Source of the DNA: Ekhidna sp.
Lineage (GTDB): Bacteria > Bacteroidota > Bacteroidia > Cytophagales > Cyclobacteriaceae
Assembly (NCBI GenBank): GCA_028821635.1
Contig: JAPPDO010000382.1
Location: 1 to 5,092, forward strand
Reading direction: 5' to 3'
Length of the DNA: 5,092 nt
The position numbers and the translations under genes are program-made. The notes under the pieces were generated by a model. That model was given only the letters and a program-made list of their open reading frames with translations, ran no database searches and had not been told where the DNA came from. Shown here piece by piece: positions 1-5,092 of this stretch. Position 1 is the stretch's first letter; every line of letters starts with the position of its first letter.

Positions 1-300
1 ACATGGACGTATGAAGATGAGACGGGCAACACGTCCACGCAGACGCAGCGGGTGACGATTACGGAGACCCCTCTCGGTGCGGCGGAGGATGCGGCGGAAG
101 CTGTCGTCTTCCCTAATCCTTCGGGACGTTATGTGGAGGTGCGCTCTCCCGTCGGAGGGACGTTCAAGATTCTGAGTTTAAGCGGCAAGCCGTTGCTGGA
201 AGGCACCACCAACACAAGGGTGGACATCTTCTCATTGAAAAGCGGCCTCTATTTAGTACATCTCCCGGACGGGCGTTTGTTGAAGTTTGTGAGGGAGTAG
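1..300 (+). CDS. C-terminal end of a large secreted protein with a T9SS sorting domain (5' end outside window)
   Basis: The reading frame is open from the first base to the TAG at 298-300, so this is the last 99 residues of a longer protein; the GTG at 52 is an internal Val and not a start. The first ~20 residues (TWTYEDETGNTSTQTQRVTI) resemble the closing strand of the HYR/Ig-like repeats found in giant Bacteroidetes adhesins. After a short Ala/Glu linker comes a type A T9SS C-terminal sorting domain: VFPNPS (codons from 106), a central FKILSLSGKPL segment, and the closing LKSGLYLVHLPDG..LLKFVRE. In this family the domain directs export through the outer membrane by the type IX system and is then cleaved, leaving the protein released or attached to the surface. 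The segment is clearly richer in G+C than everything downstream. The function of the main body cannot be told from this end. Confidence 0.9.
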   Translation, partial: TWTYEDETGNTSTQTQRVTITETPLGAAEDAAEAVVFPNPSGRYVEVRSPVGGTFKILSLSGKPLLEGTTNTRVDIFSLKSGLYLVHLPDGRLLKFVRE

Positions 301-718
301 CTGAGAAAAAAGTTTAAGATTTTTTTTGTGTGCGTCACTTTTTATTACAAATCTGCTGCATTTTAGCGATGCCTTTTGCCGAAATAAGGCAGGTCGATTG
401 TCATTCGTTGAGCGTTGTCATGTCAGTATAATTAATATTTGATGTACTTTATTTTCACTACAATACAAAAACCTATGTTTTATCCCAAACAAAATCAAAA
501 AAATGGTGAAACCGCCGGGTCTTTATAATTTTTTAGTGCAACAGCAAATCGTCAACAACGTTGATCTCTACCATCCTACTACTAACATATTCTGTTTTTT
601 TGCCACTTCAACATGCTAAGCCAAATTCAATTAAATTTAAACTGTAAGATTGATTGATTTTCTTTTTGAAATTAAATTTGCAACTAAAACGGATAAAGAT
701 TGCGTTTCTTAAAATTAA
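301..718. other. AT-rich intergenic region without a recognisable gene
   Basis: All frames are broken by stops and no protein family is recognisable. A short 6-bp stem (TGCCTT at 370-375 with AAGGCA at 386-391) has no T-run after it. The A-run and T-run at 305-328, just after the upstream stop codon, could pair weakly but contain no GC stem, so I do not call a terminator. This may be decayed sequence, like the stretch that follows it. Confidence 0.5.
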
Positions 719-1032
719 CTATCCAGCACGTTATCAAAGAAAGAACAAAAGGATATTTTCATTCACTCATCTAAAGTTGTTGTGGAAGAGGAAAATTATC
801 TAAGTTACATTAATTACTGTTGGTTTAGGTATTAAATAGTTCCAAAACAAAAGAATTAGCGGGAAATTTCAAATAAATTTTATTTCTTAGAAACCTTTCC
901 GCTGATGAGAAGTTTGATTATCTATTCTATGTCATAAACGTGATAAAGGCAGACAGGAAAATTCACTCTAATGAGATTAAATTTTGTGAAAAGACTACAG
1001 TCAATCCCGAATATAAGCCAAAAAGTTGTTGA
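719..1032 (+). pseudogene. Decayed TerB-like (tellurite-resistance/DjlA-type) domain gene
   Basis: No frame is intact, but two consecutive fragments read as one protein. The first (frame of 719, stop TAA at 833-835) gives LSKKEQKDIFIHSSKVVVEE followed by ENYLSYI. The second, one frame away (877-1029, stop TGA at 1030), gives ILFLRNLSADEKFDYLFYVI, then NVIKADRKIHSNEIKFCEK and YKPK. The pattern V-h-x-A-D-x-x-I-H-x-N-E-I-x-F-C-x-K is that of TerB-like helical domains, where A-D-G-x-h-x-x-x-E forms the acidic metal-site motif; here the Gly is Arg. A further slip at about 1023 restores VVD before another stop (VVD*VLAIHSI), again as expected of the family. Several independent lesions mean it is dead. 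The 5' end is not recognisable. The gene lies just left of the IS. Coding origin is fairly likely; the family name is a by-eye call. Confidence 0.5.
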
Positions 1033-1141
1033 TTAAGTATTAGCAATACATTCAATTAAAAACTTAACTATTAATTCAAACAAAACAATGTTGATCAGGG
1101 ATCACTGAATTAGCATCTTGTTCACCAAATGAGAATAACTG

Positions 1142-1164
1142 GGCATTGCTAAAATGAAGTAGTT
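1142..1164 (+). repeat. Left terminal inverted repeat of the IS1-family element
   Basis: The 23 bases match the reverse complement of 1856-1878 at 17 positions. The outer 11 are identical, followed by a mismatched centre and then a matching TAGTT. The repeat overlaps the promoter-like TAGTTTTGC of the transposase. Confidence 0.88.
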
Positions 1165-1168
1165 TTGC
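1160..1168 (+). promoter_or_regulatory. Putative Bacteroidetes -7 box of the transposase
   Basis: TAGTTTTGC matches the TAnnTTTG -7 consensus of the Bacteroidetes primary sigma factor and lies 9 bases before the ATG at 1177. That leaves a very short leader. A -33 element at normal spacing would fall at about 1138-1141, at or outside the IS edge, and none is convincing, so expression may depend on the insertion site. Confidence 0.35.
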
Positions 1169-1176
1169 GATAAAGA

Positions 1177-1871
1177 ATGATGCACACACCAATTACTCAC
1201 TGTCCCCAATGTCATGTTAAAGACTTCATTAAGAATGGCAAGAGTGGGGGAAGGCAACGCTATAAATGCAAGTCATGCCAATACAATTTTACGGTTCCCC
1301 AATTAGGTAAGAGAATAGATCGTTACTATGTTCGATTGTCTCTGAGGCTTTACTTGGAAGGCTTAGGGTTTAGAAGTATTGAGCGCATCGTAGGCGTGAG
1401 CCATGTAAGTGTAATGAACTGGGTGAAGAAGTATGGGAAAGAGTTGAAGGCTTTAAGACTTTGTAAGAAGGAGAGCATTGAGGCGGTGGAGGTCGATGAG
1501 TTACACAGCTATGTTGGTTCAAAAAAAACTACGTATGGCTCTGGCTTGCTTTGGACAGGGTCGGTAAACAGGTGTTGGGTTTTACAATCGGCGACCGGAG
1601 TGAACAAACAGGGGATCGACTGGGCAGGCAACTGAGAAAGATGAGCGTAACGACTTATTATACTGACCACTGGAAGGCGTATGCAAGTATTTTTCCCCCT
1701 GATAAACATGTACAGAGCAAGAGGGAGACCTACAATATTGAGGGCTTGAACGGTAGGATAAGGCATTATCTGGCTCGTTTCAGGAGGAAGACCAAATGTT
1801 ACTCCAAGTCAAAAGAGATGATGGAATATTCTTTATATTTGTTATTCAATCATTTAACTATGCTAAATTAG
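1177..1871 (+). CDS. IS1-family transposase, made by a -1 frameshift (join 1177..1527,1527..1871)
   Basis: Frame 1 starts at ATG 1177 (a second ATG follows at once) and alone stops at 1633-1635, giving 152 residues. Frame 2 is open to TAG at 1869-1871. A -1 slip on A_AAA_AAA within the eight A at 1521-1528 fuses them into 231 residues, close to the 232 of E. coli InsAB'. Fused domains: a CX2C-X18-CX2C zinc finger (C9, C12, C31, C34), a helix-turn-helix at about 64-84 (GFRSIERIVGVSHVSVMNWV), then a DDE nuclease with D107 (VDELHSYVG), D164 (TDHWKAY) and E189 (NIEGLNGRIRHYLARF). The D164-E189 gap of 24 residues is the IS1 spacing. The protein should cut and join the IS ends. The unshifted product keeps the DNA-binding part and could act as an InsA-like repressor (inference). 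An old indel in the A-run is the alternative, but the preserved second frame argues for a working programmed shift. Confidence 0.88.
1521..1528 (+). promoter_or_regulatory. A8 slippery site for -1 frameshift or transcriptional slippage
   Basis: Eight A followed by C, read as TCA AAA AAA ACT in the zero frame. This is an A_AAA_AAA heptamer in the right phase for tandem tRNA slippage by -1, after which reading continues AAC TAC GTA (N-Y-V). E. coli IS1 uses A6C for the same purpose. A run this long can also cause RNA polymerase slippage. I cannot point to a clear stimulatory stem downstream. Confidence 0.75.
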
Positions 1872-1878
1872 CAATGCC
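1856..1878 (-). repeat. Right terminal inverted repeat of the IS1-family element
   Basis: This is the partner of 1142-1164. It holds the transposase stop TAG (1869-1871) on the plus strand and, on the minus strand, the stop TAG (1863-1865) that now ends the neighbouring permease gene. Confidence 0.88.
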
Positions 1879-3551
1879 ATTTTAAGCTTTTCAAACCACA
1901 CTAAATAGCTGTCTATTTCAAATAACCTTGCATCAATGCGTGCCTGCCTTAAAAAGAGCAAACCAAACGGCAGCAGCACTACGTCCGACATCCAGGCTGC
2001 AATGTAAGGGTCTAACTGCAATTCCTTTGATTGCTGATTTCCAATACTTCCTATTATGTAGTAAGTAATGAAGAAGAATACGGCAATGATGACAGGCGCA
2101 CCCAAACCTCCCTTCTTTATAATCGCCCCGAGAGGTGCACCAATCATAAACATTAATATACAAGCAACTGCTATTGCATATTTTTTTTCTTTTTCTATGG
2201 TAAACCGATTGATATTCCTTTTTAGCCTGTAAGCCCTCGTCTTGGCAGAGGAGAGGTTTGCTTTGATATTTCGGGCGTTATCTAAAGAATTTTCAGTGAA
2301 AAACTTAGCAGTTTGCCCCTGAACTTTCAAGTACTTTTCCAAGTGTTCCCAATTTAGTGTATCTATATTAAATTCACCCATGCGAACTTCATTGAATATG
2401 GATTCATTTTTTAAAGAATCTACAGTATCTGTCAAGGTCAATACGTCTGCAAATTTTACTTCTTCTATCGCACTTATCTCAATATTTTCAGCTTTCTCTT
2501 TTTTCTTAGTGTCCTGCTTAAACAGTCCCAAAAGAAATTCAAAAGTCTTGGGAGGCAGAATGGAAGCCTTTCCGTACTTTTCCTGATAGAATCTCCCAAT
2601 AGAATCTTCAATGGCTGAATCTAAAGGAATAATCTCCTTCTGAAAGAATACCCTTGATTTAATATGATATTTGGAATACCTCCTCGTATTGTCGATAAAT
2701 TCCACTTTTTGTTGGTAAAACTCATTCTTGAAAGAATCAACTGCAATCTTTAATTCTTTGATATTTTTCATTTGACGATTATTTTGAAATAATTCTTCCT
2801 TTCTTCTCTGTAAATCAAAAGATGACAGACTAAAAACTAGGCTCATTTTTTGAAAATTTGTTCTGTAAAGCTGATTCACTGAGCTTCCCCGCTTTATCTC
2901 TTCAGAGAAATAATTACCATTAAACAATTCTAGTTTGAGATATTTATCATCTAACAGGGTGTACATCAGACTTGAATCAGCCAAAATAATCGTTTGGTTT
3001 CCTCTTCCCTTTGAGTGATCATAAATGATAATGTCTTTCAACGTTTTTCCATCAGGCAATTTTTCTTTTACCTTAATACTATAGTCCGGTATCCCGTTAT
3101 AAAATGCTCCTTCTTTGATGTCAAGGGCAGGCTTTGTCTCTTTAATGTCATAAAGAAGGCTGTAAGCCTTTAGATTGGCCGCTGGGATGATGTAATTGTT
3201 GAAAAAGAACATTCCAATAGCAACTAAAAAAACGAATACGAATACTGGTTTTAAAATTCTGATCAGGGAAATACCTGCACTTTTTATTGCGGTCAATTCA
3301 AAATGCTCTCCCAAATTTCCAAAAGTCATGAGAGATGCAACTAAAACTCCAAGAGGAAGTGCATTTTGTAGCATATTTAATGCAAAGTAAGAGAGCAATT
3401 CAGCAAAAACGGGTATTCCTAAGTTTTTACCCACTAAGTCATCAAAGTATTTGAGCAGATATTGAATAAGAAGAATAAAGGTCGCTACCCCGGTAGTAAG
3501 CACAAACGGCCCGATAAATGCCTTGAGCATGAAGGTATCTAGCTTCTTCAT
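1863..3551 (-). CDS. LptF/LptG (YjgP/YjgQ) family permease, long Bacteroidetes form; 3' end replaced by the IS
   Basis: I place the start at ATG 3551 (MKKLDTFMLKAF, typical of the family), giving 562 residues; an upstream ATG at 3626 would overlap the preceding gene and add an atypical N-terminus. The protein should be an inner-membrane subunit of the LptB2FG transporter, which extracts lipopolysaccharide for delivery to the outer membrane. Six membrane helices are visible: about 11-33, 53-77 and 98-120, then 458-478, 485-504 and 516-536. The cytoplasmic LTAIKSAGIS motif (86-95), which contacts the ATPase in this family, and the signature GAPLGAIIKKGGLG (471-484) are both present. E. coli LptF and LptG have about 360 residues; here a Lys/Glu-rich stretch at roughly 245-455 enlarges the periplasmic part. 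The last four residues (ALLI) and the stop are encoded by the IS end, so a short native tail is lost; all helices remain and activity is plausible. LptF versus LptG cannot be decided. Confidence 0.9.
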   Translation of the reverse strand: MKKLDTFMLKAFIGPFVLTTGVATFILLIQYLLKYFDDLVGKNLGIPVFAELLSYFALNMLQNALPLGVLVASLMTFGNLGEHFELTAIKSAGISLIRILKPVFVFVFLVAIGMFFFNNYIIPAANLKAYSLLYDIKETKPALDIKEGAFYNGIPDYSIKVKEKLPDGKTLKDIIIYDHSKGRGNQTIILADSSLMYTLLDDKYLKLELFNGNYFSEEIKRGSSVNQLYRTNFQKMSLVFSLSSFDLQRRKEELFQNNRQMKNIKELKIAVDSFKNEFYQQKVEFIDNTRRYSKYHIKSRVFFQKEIIPLDSAIEDSIGRFYQEKYGKASILPPKTFEFLLGLFKQDTKKKEKAENIEISAIEEVKFADVLTLTDTVDSLKNESIFNEVRMGEFNIDTLNWEHLEKYLKVQGQTAKFFTENSLDNARNIKANLSSAKTRAYRLKRNINRFTIEKEKKYAIAVACILMFMIGAPLGAIIKKGGLGAPVIIAVFFFITYYIIGSIGNQQSKELQLDPYIAAWMSDVVLLPFGLLFLRQARIDARLFEIDSYLVWFEKLKMALLI

Positions 3552-3558
3552 ATTATAA

Positions 3559-3567
3559 GCAAAGTTA
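3559..3567 (-). promoter_or_regulatory. Possible -7 promoter box before the permease gene
   Basis: On the minus strand TAACTTTGC matches TAnnTTTG, 7 bases before the ATG at 3551. Transcription would then start at or near the ATG, giving an almost leaderless mRNA. A TTGTTG lies upstream but its spacing is imperfect. The box sits in the 61-bp gap after the START-like gene, so the permease may also be read from upstream as part of an operon. Confidence 0.3.
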
Positions 3568-3612
3568 GAAAGATGGGTGGCAACAATGAAAATGCTAAGG
3601 GCGTAACTAGAA

Positions 3613-3999
3613 TCAGCCTCCAACAATTTCTTTTAGATCATGGATCAGGGATTCCCAAAGCTCAGCAGCCTCTTTTTCACCCATTTCTGAATAATCAGTA
3701 ATTCTTACATAGACAAACTGTGTCAGTTCATTCATTTCGATTTTAAACTCAAAGAAATTTGGATCATCATCTTCCGGATCAAGGACATCAAACCTCACAT
3801 AATGGTTGGTTTTGTTGGTGATAGATTTAGCTTTTGCCTCATCACCATCCCATATAAAGGTATAAATTTTATCCTCATTATTGACATTAACGTCATCAGC
3901 AAACCATTGGGCTAAACCTGAAGCGGTGCTGAAATATGGGAAGAGCATCTTCTTTGAGGCGTTAAACTCAAATTCACCTACGTATTGATACTTAGTCAT
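3613..3999 (-). CDS. START-like (SRPBCC superfamily) domain protein, 128 aa
   Basis: A small, acidic, soluble protein without signal peptide or membrane helix. It has the pattern of the START-like/AHSA1-related proteins common in Bacteroidetes: an N-terminal strand YVGEFEFNAS, then LFPYFSTASGLAQWFADDV (19-37) with the typical GLAQWFAD motif, a YTFIWDGDEA strand (46-55), VRFDVLDPEDDDPNFFEFKI, a VYVRITDY strand, and a C-terminal helix LWESLIHDLKEIVGG (114-128). The fold forms a hydrophobic pocket for lipid-like or other ligands, but the ligand and role of this subgroup are not known to me. The length is full for a single domain. The start ATG at 3999 is the natural one. It ends 61 bp before the permease start on the same strand, which suggests co-transcription, and diverges from the tRNA at 4118. 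No clear -7 box is visible upstream. Confidence 0.85.
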   Translation of the reverse strand: MTKYQYVGEFEFNASKKMLFPYFSTASGLAQWFADDVNVNNEDKIYTFIWDGDEAKAKSITNKTNHYVRFDVLDPEDDDPNFFEFKIEMNELTQFVYVRITDYSEMGEKEAAELWESLIHDLKEIVGG

Positions 4000-4072
4000 A
4001 ACAGAAAATTTGCGGATAAGATAAGAAAAAAAAATCTATTCCCGCAAGCCTATGACCAAAAAGAAATCTTTC

Positions 4073-4080
4073 TAAGTTTG
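4073..4080 (+). promoter_or_regulatory. Putative -7 promoter box for the CAT tRNA
   Basis: TAAGTTTG fits TAnnTTTG exactly and lies 37 bases before the mature tRNA 5' end, leaving a leader for 5' processing. No clear TTG -33 element is seen about 20 bases upstream. Confidence 0.4.
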
Positions 4081-4117
4081 TGTTGCTTTTTCGGAGGCTT
4101 TTCTTGTATCACAAAAC

Positions 4118-4191
4118 GGCGAGGTAGCTCAGTTGGTTAGAGTGTCGGATTCATAACCCGGAGGTCAGGGGTTCAATTCCCCTCCTCGCTA
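4118..4191 (+). tRNA. tRNA-Met (anticodon CAT), 74 nt
   Basis: The cloverleaf folds by hand. The acceptor stem is GGCGAGG/CCTCGCT with a G-U pair at 1-72. The D arm is GCTC..GAGT. The anticodon loop is TTCATAA with CAT at 4152-4154, the variable loop AGGTC, and the T arm AGGGG-TTCAATT-CCCCT. The discriminator is A at 4191. The following CAG shows that CCA is not encoded. The D arm and overall body look like an elongator Met tRNA. Unusual points are an A-C mismatch at 31-39 and an initiator-like 3' anticodon arm (CCCGG). tRNA-Ile(CAT), read after lysidine modification, and initiator tRNA cannot be fully excluded. Confidence 0.92.
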
Positions 4192-4412
4192 CAGAAAATT
4201 CCGTCGAATTAATGATTTTTATTTATTCGTCCAGACAATAAAGACGAAATTAAAGCAAATAAAACACAATGAAGAAATGAAAAAACTGTAACTTTTACAA
4301 AAAATCTAAACTAAAAAATATATTTAGTAATTATTTCCACAATCAGCGATTTTTAGACGGGTAGCCACTTATTTATTATATTTTTTTTAAATCGAGACGA
4401 TATAAGTGCACA
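4192..4412. other. AT-rich spacer without a recognisable gene
   Basis: Very A/T-rich, with poly-A and poly-T tracts and no readable frame of useful length. I see no convincing GC-stem terminator after the tRNA; TCGTC and GACGA near 4229-4249 could form a short stem but lack a T-run. Confidence 0.5.
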
Positions 4413-4896
4413 TCATCTACGGTATTGTATTACTTTCTTTACATGTATATTATTACCATATTTAGGTGTCACGATTTTAATACTTATCTCTTGCCTGCTT
4501 TGTAAAGTTATTTTAACTCCCTTTTTAAAAAATGTTTCGTTTTCTGTTTTGCGTGGTTTTCCCTCTTGATCATAATCATACACCTTCTTGAAAATTATCT
4601 TTCCTGTTGATAAATTGAAGTCAACATTCTCCTGAATTTCTTTGAATGGATTACCCCAATCTTTTGTATATCCAATTAAATAGAAATCTCCATCTTGAAA
4701 ACGGTATTTATCAATAATCCCCCATCTCCATGAGCTGCCCCCATAAACCATCATAAGGTTTATTTGGAGCAACCTCTACGATTTGTTTTTCTTGAGTATT
4801 TGTGTTATCCGTATCAGTATTTATTAATATTGAATAGTGAAATTAAAAGTAAGTTGTTATTTGACAAACAACAACGAAGAGTACCGAGTCTTTCAT
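4413..4896 (-). pseudogene. Decayed gene for a small secreted protein/lipoprotein of unknown function
   Basis: Reading down the minus strand, an ATG at 4896 opens a frame with a signal-like start (MKDSVLFVVVCQITTYF), reaches an in-frame TAA at 4843-4845, and continues with a low-complexity polar linker (NTDTDNTNTQEKQIVEVAPN) to KPYD. Near 4750 a +1 shift leads into the well-conserved C-terminal part: VYGGSSWRWGIIDKYRFQDG, DFYLIGYTKDWG, VDFNLSTGKIIFKK, ending RQEIS...YRR at 4413. The order signal peptide or lipobox Cys, polar linker, PY, then GGSSWRW..Y.F....FYLIGYT...DIN/DFN-TG resembles uncharacterised secreted proteins I recall in Bacteroidetes and Proteobacteria. These usually have some 10-15 further residues between PY and GGSSWRW, which suggests a small deletion here. 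Taken alone, the 119-residue open frame would need a TTG start at 4772 and would lack an export signal. Function unknown. A sequencing error could mimic one lesion but hardly both. Confidence 0.6.
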
Positions 4897-4933
4897 TTAA
4901 AAGATTTATCACAAGTAAATAGTTTTAAAACCC

Positions 4934-4961
4934 AAAAGATCAGCGATTTGGCTGATCTTTT
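4934..4961. repeat. Perfect 11-bp inverted repeat (hairpin; terminator- or operator-like)
   Basis: AAAAGATCAGC at 4934-4944 pairs exactly with GCTGATCTTTT at 4951-4961, around the 6-base loop GATTTG. The A and T tracts at the two ends make it look like a bidirectional intrinsic terminator. It lies between divergent features (pseudogene start at 4896 on the minus strand, tRNA-Pro on the plus strand), where a terminator has no obvious gene to end. It could insulate the tRNA, act as an operator, or be left over from a lost plus-strand gene. Confidence 0.6.
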
Positions 4962-4976
4962 AGATTTTAAAATCCC

Positions 4977-4985
4977 TACATTTGC
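4977..4985 (+). promoter_or_regulatory. Putative -7 promoter box for tRNA-Pro
   Basis: TACATTTGC matches TAnnTTTG exactly and lies 24 bases before the tRNA. A TTTG at 4947-4950, in the hairpin loop, is the nearest -33-like element but is somewhat far away (26 bases). Confidence 0.45.
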
Positions 4986-5009
4986 ACTTCTTTTTTTAGA
5001 AACAGAATA

Positions 5010-5084
5010 CGGGGTATGGCGCAGTCCGGTTAGCGTACCTGCTTTGGGAGCAGGGGGTCGTAGGTTCGAATCCTACTACCCCGA
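5010..5084 (+). tRNA. tRNA-Pro (anticodon TGG), 75 nt
   Basis: A complete cloverleaf. The acceptor stem is CGGGGTA/TACCCCG with all seven pairs standard. The D arm is GCGC..GCGT. The anticodon stem is CCTGC/GCAGG, with loop TTTGGGA placing TGG at 5045-5047. The T arm is GTAGG-TTCGAAT-CCTAC and the discriminator is A at 5084. CGT follows, so CCA is added after transcription. With a U-modified first base it reads CCA, CCG and probably further proline codons. Confidence 0.96.
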
Positions 5085-5092
5085 CGTATAAA

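Larger units (their letters stand above)
1142..1878 (+). mobile_element. IS1-family insertion sequence, complete, 737 bp
   Basis: The element is bounded by terminal inverted repeats that begin with the same 11 bases (GGCATTGCTAA) at each end and match at 17 of 23 positions. Between them lies one transposase in two overlapping frames with the IS1 arrangement of zinc finger, helix-turn-helix and DDE catalytic domain. The length fits the family (E. coli IS1 is 768 bp). IS1 elements usually make 8-9 bp target duplications, but the bases just outside the ends (GAATAACTG on the left, ATTTTAAGC on the right) do not match. The right end sits inside the 3' end of the convergent permease gene and supplies its stop codon. 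Confidence 0.9.

Noticed and set aside
305..328. A-run/T-run pair after the T9SS gene as a terminator
   Set aside because: The stem would be only A-T pairs with no GC core, and such runs are common by chance in this AT-rich spacer.
1040..1047. TTAGCAAT left of the IS, like part of the inverted repeat, as a second IS end
   Set aside because: Only 8 of the 11 outer bases match and no element sequence adjoins it; it also fits the decayed reading frame there.
1509..1766. Minus-strand open frame inside the IS
   Set aside because: Antisense shadow of the conserved DDE transposase domain; no recognisable protein features.
1933..3390. Open frames within the permease gene (minus 1933-2163, plus 2380-2586, plus 3196-3390)
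   Set aside because: They lie wholly inside the permease gene in other frames, and their translations resemble no family.
3552..3626. Upstream ATG at 3626 as the permease start
   Set aside because: It would overlap the START-like gene end and add 25 residues unlike the family; MKKLDTF at 3551 is the typical beginning.
4837..5091. Plus-strand open frame of 84 codons
   Set aside because: It runs through the perfect hairpin and the whole tRNA-Pro gene, shows no family pattern, and its first part is antisense to the pseudogene start.
1..5092. CRISPR array, defence system, toxin-antitoxin pair, prophage or integron
   Set aside because: No spaced direct repeats, integrase, toxin-antitoxin-like gene pair or phage gene is visible; the proteins are explained by envelope, mobile-element and unknown secreted families.

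Overview
The window looks like a chromosomal stretch from a member of the Bacteroidota (Bacteroidetes), most likely a free-living marine or environmental relative of the Cytophagales, Saprospirales or Flavobacteriia. The reasons are a C-terminal type IX secretion (T9SS) sorting domain, a START-like protein and a long LptF/LptG permease of the Bacteroidetes type, several promoter-like TAnnTTTG boxes (the -7 element of this phylum), AT-rich spacers, and tRNA genes without encoded CCA.

Layout. (1) 1-300: the 3' end of a large, GC-rich secreted-protein gene. (2) 301-1141: an AT-rich stretch with no intact gene; its second half (about 719-1032) reads as a broken TerB-like gene with a frameshift and stops. 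(3) 1142-1878: a complete IS1-family insertion sequence of 737 bp, with imperfect 23-bp terminal inverted repeats and a two-frame transposase joined by a -1 shift on a run of eight A. (4) 1863-3999, minus strand: a START-like gene followed by an LptF/LptG-family permease gene. The last codons and the stop of the permease gene come from the right end of the IS. (5) 4118-4191, plus strand: a tRNA with anticodon CAT. (6) 4413-4896, minus strand: a decayed gene for a small secreted protein or lipoprotein. (7) 5010-5084, plus strand: tRNA-Pro(TGG), preceded by an 11-bp perfect inverted repeat and a promoter-like box.

Working together. The START-like protein and the permease form a probable two-gene unit. 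The permease should belong to the machinery that extracts lipopolysaccharide from the inner membrane; the role of its small partner is unknown. The other elements look independent: the end of a cell-surface protein, a mobile element, two housekeeping tRNAs and two gene relics.

I see no undescribed defence or metabolic system. The most noteworthy points are the IS that rewrites the end of an envelope gene without a visible target duplication, the unusual place of the transposase frameshift, two pseudogenes that standard gene calling would miss or mis-start, and oddities in the CAT tRNA.
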